Positions 49,347 to 57,234 of a DNA stretch of 64,000 nt are shown here, piece after piece. A program made the translations under genes and the position numbers. The stretch comes from Bradyrhizobium sp. SZCCT0153. Its GTDB lineage: Bacteria; Pseudomonadota; Alphaproteobacteria; Rhizobiales; Xanthobacteraceae. The notes beneath the pieces are model-generated. The model was not told where the DNA came from and searched no databases. It was given only the letters and a program-made list of their open reading frames with translations. The DNA lies in contig NZ_JAFCKS010000001.1 in the NCBI RefSeq assembly GCF_018129995.1, positions 345,001-409,000 on the forward strand. The letters are read 5' to 3'. Position 1 is the stretch's first letter. Every line of letters begins with the position of its first letter.

Positions 49347-50440
49347 AGCCGCATCTCTCGTCGCTCGCGCGCGGGCTCGTCGTCTGCGCCGGCGTTCTTC
49401 TCGTCGTGGCCGCGGCCGATGCCGCGCTTCACGATCTCCTGGCGCAAAATAATCCGTTCGGCGCCCCGCGCCCGGCGCAGGCGGCCGGGCCCGAGGCCAG
49501 CGGCCTCATCGGCTGGCTCTTGGCAAAACAGTCGGAATTCTACCGCCAGATGTCGGCGACCATCCGCGCTGCGAAGACCGACGGCTCTGCGGTGTGGACG
49601 CTGCTCTTCATCTCGTTCGCTTACGGCATCTTCCATGCAGCCGGTCCCGGCCATGGCAAGGCAGTGATCGCCTCCTATCTCGTCGCCAACCGCGAGACCG
49701 CCTGGCGCGGCATCGCGTTGTCGTTTGCCTCGGCGCTGATGCAGTCGCTGGTGGCGATCGTGATCGTCGGTATCTCGGCCTGGATCCTGAACGCCACCGC
49801 AAAAACCATGTGCAAGGCGGAGGGCGCGATCGAGATCGCGAGCTATGGCCTGATCGCGCTGTTCGGCCTGCGTCTGGTCTGGACCAAGGGCCGCACCTTC
49901 ATTCGCGCGCTGCAGGCCGCCCAACCGGTACCCGCGATCGTCGGCGTGCCGCACGACCATGATCATCACCATCACCATGATGCGCATGATCATCATCACC
50001 ACGATCACGCCCACGCCGATGCCCAGCATCGGCACGACCACGTCCATGACGAGCATTGCGGTCATTCCCACGGCCCCACGCCGAGCGAATTGGCCGGCCC
50101 CGGCGGCTGGCGGCGCGGGTTCGCCGCGATTCTCACCGTCGGCATCCGTCCGTGCTCGGGCGCGATCCTGGTGCTGGTGTTTGCGCTCGCCCAGGGCCTG
50201 TTCTGGGCCGGCATCGCCGCGACCCTGCTGATGGGGCTCGGCACCGCGATCACGGTCGCGGCCATTGCGGTGGTCGCCGTCTCCGCCAAGGACATCGCCG
50301 CCCGCCTGAGCGCCGGGCGCGACGGCGGCGGCGCGCTGTTCATGCGCGGCCTCGAATTCGGCGCCGCCGCCCTCGTGTTGCTGTTCGGCGCCGGCCTGTT
50401 GTTCGGCTATATCGCGGCCGAACGGACGACGTGTTTTTGA
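49343..50440 (+). CDS. NicO/RcnA-type nickel/cobalt (or zinc) transporter
   Basis: 365 residues from TTG 49343 (overlapping the DUF1007 stop; a TTG six bases earlier is also possible). After an N-terminal signal-anchor the protein has about six more membrane segments with the family motifs AYGIFHAAGPGHGKAVIASYLVA and LTVGIRPCSGAILVLVFALAQG. A cytosolic or periplasmic loop has about twenty histidines (HDHDHHHHHDAHDHHHHDHAHADAQHRHDH). RcnA-type members export Ni2+ and Co2+; others import. No RcnR repressor gene is adjacent. Metal and direction are therefore open. Confidence 0.9.
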   Translation: MKPHLSSLARGLVVCAGVLLVVAAADAALHDLLAQNNPFGAPRPAQAAGPEASGLIGWLLAKQSEFYRQMSATIRAAKTDGSAVWTLLFISFAYGIFHAAGPGHGKAVIASYLVANRETAWRGIALSFASALMQSLVAIVIVGISAWILNATAKTMCKAEGAIEIASYGLIALFGLRLVWTKGRTFIRALQAAQPVPAIVGVPHDHDHHHHHDAHDHHHHDHAHADAQHRHDHVHDEHCGHSHGPTPSELAGPGGWRRGFAAILTVGIRPCSGAILVLVFALAQGLFWAGIAATLLMGLGTAITVAAIAVVAVSAKDIAARLSAGRDGGGALFMRGLEFGAAALVLLFGAGLLFGYIAAERTTCF

Positions 50441-50497
50441 ACCAGGTGTGCCTGCGTTCGCGGTGCCGGCCGGAAACATCGGTCGCTCACCTTGCTC

Positions 50498-50585
50498 CGT
50501 CGTTGCGAGCGCAGCGATGCAATCCAGGGTCCCTCCGCGGCGGCAGCCTGGATTGCTTCGTCGCAAGGGCTCTTCGCAATGACGA
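50498..50585. repeat. Palindromic repeat (CGTTGCGAGC...CTGGATTGCTTCG family), copy 1
   Basis: CGTTGCGAGCGCAGCGATGCAATCCAG pairs with CTGGATTGCTTCGTCGCAAGGGCTCTTCGCAATGACG in a long hairpin. Two other copies occur in this window at 55932-56017 and 60931-61013. All three sit in intergenic DNA. Confidence 0.85.
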
Positions 50586-50606
50586 CTTTGGGACGGCTTC
50601 GCCCCA

Positions 50607-51005
50607 TCACACCGGCAGAAACTGCTTCAGTGCCGGCATGAAGAAGATCCCGAGATTGATCGCAAAGCCGATGCTCCAGAGGATCGAGCGCAGCGTCGGG
50701 CGGTTGCCGAGATAGGTCAGCACGTAGGCGATCCGCACGATCAGGAACAGCACCGCGAGCTCGTCGATCAGGCGCTGCGGCGACTCCCTGTATTCGGCGA
50801 GCAGCACCGCGAAGGCGAAGAACGGAAAGGTCTCGATGCCGTTCTGGTGCGCGCCGAGCGCGCGCTGCGCGATCGCATCCTCATAGAAGGCGGGATCGCG
50901 CGGCTGCGAATTGTCGAAGCCGCGAAACCTGATCCATTTGATCGAGGCGATCGTTAACAGATAGAGCAGCAGTGCTCCAAAGACGCACCATTCCGCGAGT
51001 GTCAT
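50607..51005 (-). CDS. MAPEG family membrane protein
   Basis: 132 residues from ATG 51005 with a strong GGGGGAGGA ribosome site; a longer frame to 51176 overlaps hemH and was rejected. Four hydrophobic segments and the pattern SQPRDPAFYEDAIAQRALGAHQNGIETFPFFAFAVLLAEY match MAPEG proteins (membrane-associated proteins in eicosanoid and glutathione metabolism). RALGAHQNGIETFPF is the usual core. Bacterial members may have glutathione transferase-like activity, but the substrate is unknown. Divergent from hemH. Confidence 0.88.
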   Translation of the reverse strand: MTLAEWCVFGALLLYLLTIASIKWIRFRGFDNSQPRDPAFYEDAIAQRALGAHQNGIETFPFFAFAVLLAEYRESPQRLIDELAVLFLIVRIAYVLTYLGNRPTLRSILWSIGFAINLGIFFMPALKQFLPV

Positions 51006-51087
51006 CTTTCCTCCCCCGCTTGGGTGCGACCCTAGCGAAACAGGCCTCATCTTGACAAGTTCGGAGCAACGCGCGACCCAACGGACC

Positions 51088-52125
51088 ATGACCGCAATTG
51101 CCCCCATCGCGACCGCAACGCCCGCCGTCCGGTCCAGTCTGCCGCGCGTCGGCGTGCTCCTGGTCAATCTCGGCACCCCCGATACGGCCGATGCGCCGGG
51201 CGTGCGGGTCTATCTCAAGGAATTCCTCTCGGACGCCCGCGTCATCGAGGACCAGGGCCTGATCTGGCAGCTCGTGCTGAACGGCATCATCCTGCGCAGC
51301 CGTCCCCGCACCAAGGCGCTCGACTACCGCAAGATATGGAACAACGAGAAGAACGAGTCGCCGCTCAAGACCATCACCCGGTCGCAAGCCGACAAGCTCG
51401 CAGCCGCGCTGTCGGACCGCGACCACGTCGTGGTGGATTGGGCGATGCGCTACGGCAATCCCTCGATCAAGTCGGGTATCGACGCGCTGATCGCGAAGGG
51501 GTGCGAGCGCATCCTCGCCGTTCCGCTCTATCCGCAATATTCCGCCCCGACCTCGGCCACGGTCTGCGACGAGGTGTTCCGCGTGCTCGCCCGCCTGCGC
51601 AACCAGCCGACGCTGCGGGTGACGCCGCCTTACTATGAAGACGCGGCTTATATCGAGGCGCTCGCCGTCTCGATCGAGACGCATCTGGCGAGCCTGCCGT
51701 TCGCACCGGAGCTGATTGTCGCCTCCTTCCACGGCATGCCGAAATCCTATGTCGACAAGGGCGACCCGTACCAGGGTCAGTGCGTCGCCACGACAGAGGC
51801 GCTGCGCCGCCGGCTCGGGATGGACGAGACCAAGCTGCTGCTGACTTTCCAGTCCCGCTTCGGCAATGACGAGTGGCTCCAGCCCTACACCGACAAGACG
51901 ATGGAGCGTCTGGCGAAAGAGGGCGTGCGCCGCATCGCGGTGGTGACGCCGGGCTTTTCCGCCGATTGCCTGGAGACGCTGGAGGAGATCGCGCAGGAGA
52001 ATGCCGAGATCTTCAAGCACAATGGCGGCGAAGAGTTTTCCGCGATTCCCTGCCTCAACGACAGCGATCCCGGCATGGACGTGATCCGCACCCTGGTGCT
52101 GCGCGAGCTTCAGGGCTGGATCTGA
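51088..52125 (+). CDS. hemH: Ferrochelatase
   Basis: 345 residues from ATG 51088; a TTG at 51052 would add 12 residues, but that TTGACA may instead be a -35 element. It inserts iron into protoporphyrin IX. The conserved sites are VNLGTPDTADAPGVRVYLKEFLSD, the active-site His in SFHGMPKSYVDKGDPY, LTFQSRFGNDEWLQPYT and the acidic helix PGFSADCLETLEEI, all diagnostic of HemH. It is the last step of heme synthesis, at the inner membrane. It lies 10 bases before a broken ABC receptor gene on the same strand. Confidence 0.96.
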   Translation: MTAIAPIATATPAVRSSLPRVGVLLVNLGTPDTADAPGVRVYLKEFLSDARVIEDQGLIWQLVLNGIILRSRPRTKALDYRKIWNNEKNESPLKTITRSQADKLAAALSDRDHVVVDWAMRYGNPSIKSGIDALIAKGCERILAVPLYPQYSAPTSATVCDEVFRVLARLRNQPTLRVTPPYYEDAAYIEALAVSIETHLASLPFAPELIVASFHGMPKSYVDKGDPYQGQCVATTEALRRRLGMDETKLLLTFQSRFGNDEWLQPYTDKTMERLAKEGVRRIAVVTPGFSADCLETLEEIAQENAEIFKHNGGEEFSAIPCLNDSDPGMDVIRTLVLRELQGWI

Positions 52126-52135
52126 TGGGTGCCCC

Positions 52136-53114
52136 ATGAACCGCCGCGAGTGCCTGGCGCTTCTTGGGATGACCGCAATGCTGCCGGCCCCGGCGCTGGC
52201 GCAGCAACCGAATCCGCCGCGCCGGCTCGGCGTGCTCTCGGTCACGGCGGCTGACGATGCGATCGGGCAGACGCGCAGCGCCGTCCTGGTCGAAGCGCTC
52301 GCCGGCCATGGCTGGAAGGAGCGCGGCAACCTCGGGATCGATTGGCGCAGCGGCGGCGGCGACCGCGCGCGCATTGCGCGGCTCGCGGACGAACTGGTCG
52401 CGCTCAAGCCCGACATCCTGCTCGCGGTCGGCACGCCCTCGGTGGAAGAGCTGCGCCAGCGCACCACGACGATCCCGATCGTGTTCGCCGTGGTCACCGA
52501 CCCCGTCAGCCAGGGGTTTGTCAAAAATCTCGCCCATCCCGGCGGCAACGTCACCGGCTTCACCGATTACGACGGCCCGCTGGCCGGCAAATGGCTGGAG
52601 ATGCTGACGCAGGTCACGCCGAAAGTGTCCCGCGTCTTCGTCGTCTACAATCCCGCCACCGCGCCGTTCGCGCCCCTGATGCTGCGCACGATCGAGGACG
52701 CGGCGCGGACGCTCCACGTGACGGTGGAGCCCGCGCCGGTCGATGACGCGGCCTCGATCGCCGCCCTGGCCTTGCGGAAAGACGGCGGCCTGCTGGGTGC
52801 TGCCGGACTTCTTCACCATGGCCAACCGCGCGCACCTCCTGGCGGCGATCAGTGAAGCGCGCGCGCCCGCGGTGTTCTGGAGCCGTACCTTCGTCGACGA
52901 AGGCGGGCTGATGGCCTACAGCACCGACAGCGCCGAGCAGCTGCGCCGCGCCGCCTCCTACATCGATCGCATCCTGAAGGGCACGCAGGCGGCCGACCTG
53001 CCGGTCCAGAATCCCATCAAGTTCGAGCTCGCGATCAACCTGAAGACGGCCAAGGCGATCGGCGTCACGCTTTCGCCAAGCCTGCTCGCAACCGCGAACG
53101 ACGTCATCGAATAG
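52136..53114 (+). pseudogene. ABC transporter substrate-binding protein, frameshifted
   Basis: The first frame encodes a signal peptide (LALLGMTAMLPAPALAQ) and an ABC_sub_bind-type (PF04392) domain up to ALALRKDGG. It then runs out of frame (stop at 52855). The next frame continues exactly with VLPDFFTMANRAHLLAAISEARAPAVFWSRTFVDEGG through to the C-terminus ending NDVIE at 53114. One extra G in the GGG at 52795-52797 explains the break, since CTGCTG-GTG would restore frame. It could be a real pseudogene or a sequencing error. Such receptors in Bradyrhizobium are numerous and of unknown ligand. Confidence 0.85.
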
Positions 53115-53358
53115 GATTTGGCTACGACCGCCGGCATGGCCGAATTCGTTAACGTTCGCCGCTAGGTCTACGCCTGCGCGCTTTCAAGGGCGCCTCGCAA
53201 ATACATAATCGCGACCATTCCCTCTCCCTGCGTCTTGTGTAGAATCGCGCCGATGCCGAGATTATGCAGCGACCGCTGAACCCATCGCTGAACTTTGAGG
53301 GTCGTGATCCCGACCAATTGACGGCGCGGGAAAGGGCTTTTCCCGCCTTGGAGGAAAT

Positions 53359-54363
53359 ATGAGCGGTTTCGACATTTTCGCGATTGTCCTGGTTTTGCTC
53401 GTCATCGTCACGCTGGTTGCCGGCGTGAAGACGGTGCCGCAGGGCTATGACTGGACCATCGAGCGGTTCGGCAAATACACCCAGACGCTGAGCCCCGGGC
53501 TCAATCTGATCGTGCCCTATTTCGATCGCGTCGGGCGCAAGATCAACATGATGGAGCAGGTGATCGACATCCCCGAGCAGGAGGTGATCACCAAGGACAA
53601 CGCCACCGTGACGGTGGACGGCGTCGCGTTCTTCCAGGTGTTCGATGCCGCCAAGGCGAGCTACGAGGTCTCCAACCTGACCCAGGCCATCACGGTCCTG
53701 ACCATGACGAACATTCGCTCGGTGATGGGCGCGATGGATCTCGACCAGGTGCTGTCGCATCGCGACGAGATCAACGAGCGCCTGCTGCGCGTCGTCGATG
53801 CCGCGGTCTCGCCCTGGGGCCTGAAGGTCAACCGCATCGAGATCAAGGACATCGTGCCGCCCGCCGACCTCGTCGAGGCCATGGGCCGGCAGATGAAAGC
53901 CGAGCGCGTCAAGCGCGCCGACATTCTCGCCGCCGAAGGCCAGCGCCAGTCGGAGATCCTGCGCGCCGAGGGCGCCAAACAGGGCCAGATCCTCCAGGCC
54001 GAAGGCCGCAAGGAAGCCGCGTTCCGCGACGCCGAGGCCCGCGAACGTTCCGCGGAGGCCGAGGCCAAGGCCACCCAGATGGTCAGCGAAGCGATCTCCA
54101 AGGGGGATGTCGCAGCGCTGAACTATTTCATCGCCGACAAATACATCAAGGCGTTCGGGCAGCTCGCCGATTCGCCGAACCAGAAGGTCATCATGCTTCC
54201 GGTCGAAGCGATGAGCATGCTGGGCTCGCTCGCCGGCATCGGCGAGATCGCGAAGGCAACGTTCGGCGAGAGCGCGGCGTCTGCGGCCGCCGCCGCCCGC
54301 CGCGGCGGCTCGGTGCCGCAGTCGAGTCCCACGCCGCCGGCAGTGCCCCCGCGGCAGGGATAG
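53359..54363 (+). CDS. SPFH-domain/stomatin-like slipin protein
   Basis: 334 residues. An N-terminal membrane segment ([18 protein letters not shown]) leads to an SPFH domain ([64 protein letters not shown]), then a coiled-coil tail rich in Glu/Ala ([47 protein letters not shown]) and a Pro-rich end. This is the stomatin/slipin type, which scaffolds membrane microdomains. Its operon partner is an NfeD protein, the usual companion. Inner-membrane protease-like quality control is the inferred role. Confidence 0.93.
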   Translation: MSGFDIFAIVLVLLVIVTLVAGVKTVPQGYDWTIERFGKYTQTLSPGLNLIVPYFDRVGRKINMMEQVIDIPEQEVITKDNATVTVDGVAFFQVFDAAKASYEVSNLTQAITVLTMTNIRSVMGAMDLDQVLSHRDEINERLLRVVDAAVSPWGLKVNRIEIKDIVPPADLVEAMGRQMKAERVKRADILAAEGQRQSEILRAEGAKQGQILQAEGRKEAAFRDAEARERSAEAEAKATQMVSEAISKGDVAALNYFIADKYIKAFGQLADSPNQKVIMLPVEAMSMLGSLAGIGEIAKATFGESAASAAAAARRGGSVPQSSPTPPAVPPRQG

Positions 54364-54415
54364 TCACAGCGCATGCCCGTCCGAGGGCTCGCGCCAAATG
54401 GTTAGAGGTCGTGTC

Positions 54416-54859
54416 ATGACCGACATGTTCGTATCGCTCGGCACCTGGAATTGGCTGATCTTCGGCTTCGTCCTGATGGCGCTGGAGGTGCTGGCGCCGG
54501 GCGTGTTCCTGTTCTGGCTCGGGCTCGCCGCGTTGCTGGTCGGCCTGATCTCGTTCGCTGTCGCCATATCCTGGCAGATCCAGCTCGTGATGTTCGCGGT
54601 GTTCGCCGCCGCGGCCGTGCCGGTGTGGCGCCGCCTCGCCCGGCCGAAGCTGAATGCGAGCACGAGCCCGTTCCTCAACAAGCGCGCGGATGCGCTGCTG
54701 GGCCGCGAGTTCACGCTGGAGAAGCCGATCGTCGACGGCAACGGCACCATGCGCATCGGCGACACCGTCTGGCGCGTCGCAGGTCCCGATACGCCGGCGG
54801 GCACGCGGGTGAAGGTGGTGCAGGTGGACGGAGCGAATCTGACGGTCGCGGCGGCGTGA
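54416..54859 (+). CDS. NfeD family protein (short form)
   Basis: 147 residues from ATG 54416 with a GAGG ribosome site; an ATG 18 bases before is possible but lacks one. Two or three hydrophobic segments (WNWLIFGFVLMALEVLAPGVFLFWLGLAALLVGLISFAVA) lead to a C-terminal OB-fold (LLGREFTLEKPIVDGNGTMRIGDTVWRVAGPDTPAGTRVKVVQVDGANLTVAA). This is the short NfeD class without a serine protease domain, which pairs with stomatin-like proteins. It lies 52 bases after the SPFH gene in the same operon. Confidence 0.93.
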   Translation: MTDMFVSLGTWNWLIFGFVLMALEVLAPGVFLFWLGLAALLVGLISFAVAISWQIQLVMFAVFAAAAVPVWRRLARPKLNASTSPFLNKRADALLGREFTLEKPIVDGNGTMRIGDTVWRVAGPDTPAGTRVKVVQVDGANLTVAAA

Positions 54860-54867
54860 GGATTCTT

Positions 54868-54978
54868 CGCCTCTCCCCGCTTCCGGGTGAGGGGGGACTC
54901 TCCGCGAGTCCGTCTCTCACCGTCTGCGCGGAGGCTCCCCCTCACCCCGACCCTCTCCCCGCAAGCGGGGAGAGGGGG
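54868..54978. repeat. Palindromic repeat overlapping the HxlR gene 3' end
   Basis: CTCTCCCCGCTTCCGGGTGAGG (from 54871) and its partner CCCTCACCCC...CCCTCTCCCCGCAAGCGGGGAGAGG (to 54978) form stacked hairpins, related to the element at 9922-10053. The right half encodes the C-terminus of the HxlR-type regulator on the minus strand. Confidence 0.75.
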
Positions 54979-55306
54979 AAGGCCCCTTCCACCGCTCCGC
55001 AAACCGGTGCAGCGGCATGAACGTCTCGCACAAGTCCCGTCCCAGCGCCGTCAGCCCATAGCCGCTACCGTCACCCAGCTCCACAAACCCCGCTTCGCGC
55101 AAATCGTCCAGCCGCGCCTGCAGAACCGTCGGCGAGGCCTCGTCGCAGGCCGTTCGCAATGCGCGGGAGGTGAGGGGGGCGTCGCGCAGCTCCCACAGGA
55201 TTCGCAAGGCCCAGCGCCGGCCGAGCAGGTCGAGCAGTGCCATGATCGGCCGCCCGGTGCGCGAGCCGCGGACGCTGCGTGGTTTCGAGCCGGCCTGTTT
55301 CGCCAT
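54917..55306 (-). CDS. HxlR-type winged-helix transcriptional regulator
   Basis: 129 residues. The core GRPIMALLDLLGRRWALRILWELRDAPLTSRALRTACDEASPTVLQARLDDLREAGFVELGDGSGYGLTALGRDLCETFMPLHRFAERW is a MarR/HxlR-like winged helix. The last 22 residues (GPSPSPRLRGEGRGEGEPPRRR) are encoded by a palindromic repeat and are not part of the fold. It is divergent from a carboxymuconolactone-decarboxylase-like gene, with two perfect dyads in the short intergenic DNA, so it likely represses both. Confidence 0.88.
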   Translation of the reverse strand: MAKQAGSKPRSVRGSRTGRPIMALLDLLGRRWALRILWELRDAPLTSRALRTACDEASPTVLQARLDDLREAGFVELGDGSGYGLTALGRDLCETFMPLHRFAERWKGPSPSPRLRGEGRGEGEPPRRR

Positions 55307-55325
55307 CGCTGCCCTCTTGCACGTT

Positions 55326-55342
55326 GCTACAGATAGTGTAGC
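55326..55342. promoter_or_regulatory. Operator dyad 1 (GCTACA/TGTAGC)
   Basis: GCTACA, five bases, TGTAGC: perfect inverted repeat in the 71-base gap between the HxlR gene and the CMD-like gene. It shares the GCTAC half-site with the second dyad, three bases further on. Confidence 0.7.
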
Positions 55343-55345
55343 GTA

Positions 55346-55366
55346 TTGCTACTGTAATTGTAGCAA
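55346..55366. promoter_or_regulatory. Operator dyad 2 (TTGCTAC/GTAGCAA)
   Basis: TTGCTAC, seven bases, GTAGCAA: perfect inverted repeat, ending 11 bases before the start of the downstream gene. A dimeric HxlR regulator could bind both dyads and shut off both promoters. Confidence 0.75.
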
Positions 55367-55377
55367 AGAGGTCGGTC

Positions 55378-55929
55378 ATGTCATCTCCGACGCCGCGCAT
55401 CACGCCGCTCGCGCCGCCTTATCCCCCGGAGATCCAGGGGCAGTTCGACCGCATCATGCGCGGGGCGCCGCCGCTGGCGCTGTTCCGGGTTTTGGCGGGC
55501 CATACCCGCGCCTGGGACAAGTTTCGCGCCGGCGGCCTGCTCGATCCCGGGCCGCTGTCCCTGCGCCAGCGCGAGATCGTGATCGACCGCACCTGCGCGC
55601 TGAACAAATGCGAATACGAATGGGGTGTGCATGTCGCGATCTTTGCCGGGCCGGCGCGCCTCACCGAGGACGAGGTCCGCGCCACCGTGCAGGGCGATGC
55701 GGCTTCGCCCTGGTGGTCGCCAGCCGAGCAGGCGCTGATCGCTGCGGTGGACGCGCTGCACCACCGCGCGACGTTCGATGACGGGGAGTTCGCCGCGCTG
55801 TCGGCGCATTACGACGAGGCGCAGATCCTGGAGATCATGCTGCTGTGCGGCTTCTACCGCACGGTGTCGTATCTGGCGAATGGGCTGCGCTTGCCGCTGG
55901 AGGAGAAGGCGGCGCGGTTTCCGCAGTAA
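55378..55929 (+). CDS. Carboxymuconolactone decarboxylase (CMD/AhpD-like) family protein
   Basis: 183 residues. The helical core LSLRQREIVIDRTCALNKCEYEWGVHVAIFAGPARLTEDEVRATVQG is the CMD pattern, where the two Cys lie five apart (CALNKC) with a trailing His rather than the strict CxxC...H of AhpD. LLCGFYRTVSYLANGLRLPLEEKAARFP is the usual C-terminal helix. Such proteins are often antioxidant or catabolic; no substrate is evident. Control by the divergent HxlR gene suggests a response to an aromatic or electrophilic compound. Confidence 0.88.
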   Translation: MSSPTPRITPLAPPYPPEIQGQFDRIMRGAPPLALFRVLAGHTRAWDKFRAGGLLDPGPLSLRQREIVIDRTCALNKCEYEWGVHVAIFAGPARLTEDEVRATVQGDAASPWWSPAEQALIAAVDALHHRATFDDGEFAALSAHYDEAQILEIMLLCGFYRTVSYLANGLRLPLEEKAARFPQ

Positions 55930-55931
55930 CT

Positions 55932-56017
55932 GTCATTGCGAGGAGCCTTTGCGACGAAGCAATCCAGACTGTCCCCGCGGAGACAGTCTGGATTGCTTCG
56001 CTGCGCTCGCAATGACG
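55932..56017. repeat. Palindromic repeat (CATTGCGAGG...GATTGCTTCGCTGCGC family), copy 2
   Basis: GTCATTGCGAGGAGCCTTTGCGACGAAGCAATCCAGACTG and CAGTCTGGATTGCTTCGCTGCGCTCGCAATGACG are complementary over more than 30 positions. It separates the convergent CMD-like and kdsD genes and is the same family as copies at 50498 and 60931. Confidence 0.85.
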
Positions 56018-56034
56018 TGCGGAGAGAGAGCGCC

Positions 56035-57042
56035 TTAAGCCACGCCCGCCCGCAGCAGATCGTGGAGGTGCACGATGCCGACCACCTTGTCCGCCTCGGT
56101 CACGACCAGCGTCGTGATCTTGCGGGTGTTCAGCACCTCGATCATTTCGGTGGCGAGCATCGAGGGCGGCACGGTCTTCGGCTGCCGGGTCATGATGTCG
56201 TCGACCGACGCCGTCAGCAGGTCCGGCCGCATGTGGCGGCGCAGATCGCCGTCGGTGATGATGCCGACAGCCTCGTTCGCCTCGTTGACGATGCAGACGC
56301 AGCCAAGGCCCTTGGCGGACATCTCCATCACCGCGTCCGACATCTTGGTGCCGAGTGGCTTGACCGGAATTTCCGTGCCCGTGCGCATGTAGTCGCGGAC
56401 GAATTTCAGCATCGCCCCCAACTTGCCGCCGGGATGGAAATGCGCGAATTCCAGTGCGGTGAAACCGCGCCCTTCGAGCAGCGCGATCGCGATCGCGTCG
56501 CCGATCGCTGCCTGCATCAAGGTCGAGGTGGTCGGCGCCAGATTGTGCGGACAGGCCTCGCGCGCCTTCGGCAGCTCGATCACGATGTCGGCGGCTTGCC
56601 CGAGCGAGGACGCCGCGTTCGACGTCACCGCGATCATGGGGATCGCGAACCGCGCGGAATAGTTCACGAGCGTCTTCATCTCCGGCTGCTCGCCGGACCA
56701 GGACAGCGCCATGATGACGTCGTCGGCGGTGATCATGCCGAGATCGCCATGGGCCGCTTCGGCGGTGTGCACGAAGAAGGCGGGCGTACCGGTCGAGGCC
56801 AGCGTCGCCGCGATCTTGCGGCCCATATGGCCCGACTTGCCGAGACCGGTGACGATGACGCGGCCCTTCGCGTTGCGAATCAGGTCGACCGCCTTGGCGA
56901 AGGTCGCGCCCAGCGGGCCGCGCAGCGCGGCGGCGAGCGCGTTGATGCCGCCGCTCTCGGTCTCAAGGGTGCGGAGCGCGGATTCGACGCTGTCGGGGAT
57001 GGGGCCGGATGATGCGGTCATCAGCGGTATCGAGCTCGGCAT
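56035..57042 (-). CDS. kdsD: Arabinose-5-phosphate isomerase (KdsD/KpsF family)
   Basis: 335 residues from ATG 57042; an ATG at 57093 adds 17 residues without support. The SIS domain carries GLGKSGHMGRKIAATLASTGTPAFFVHTAEAAHGDLGMI and LSWSGEQPEM, followed by two CBS modules (about 205-330) that end HLHDLLRAGVA. It converts ribulose 5-phosphate to arabinose 5-phosphate for Kdo synthesis, the inner core sugar of lipopolysaccharide. Architecture and length match KdsD. It is divergent from a beta-barrel protein gene. Confidence 0.93.
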   Translation of the reverse strand: MPSSIPLMTASSGPIPDSVESALRTLETESGGINALAAALRGPLGATFAKAVDLIRNAKGRVIVTGLGKSGHMGRKIAATLASTGTPAFFVHTAEAAHGDLGMITADDVIMALSWSGEQPEMKTLVNYSARFAIPMIAVTSNAASSLGQAADIVIELPKAREACPHNLAPTTSTLMQAAIGDAIAIALLEGRGFTALEFAHFHPGGKLGAMLKFVRDYMRTGTEIPVKPLGTKMSDAVMEMSAKGLGCVCIVNEANEAVGIITDGDLRRHMRPDLLTASVDDIMTRQPKTVPPSMLATEMIEVLNTRKITTLVVTEADKVVGIVHLHDLLRAGVA

Positions 57043-57234
57043 GGTCAGGTCCAGGGAAGAGGGGGCGTTCGCCCGTTGGCACCTGCTTAGCACGCGGAGG
57101 CCTGCGAGGCGACGAGAGCGCCAGAGCCCTCAACGGGCCGTTAACCATAATTGTTTTAACTCCATTAACGATGGTTCCCGCCAGTCGGCGGGGGCAATCG
57201 CGAAAGTGTTTGATTTCGTTGGAGTTCTTCCATC

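Noticed and set aside
51052..51087. TTG start of hemH giving 12 extra residues
   Set aside because: TTGACA may be a -35 element; the extra residues (TSSEQRATQR) have no conservation pattern expected of ferrochelatases; kept only as an alternative.
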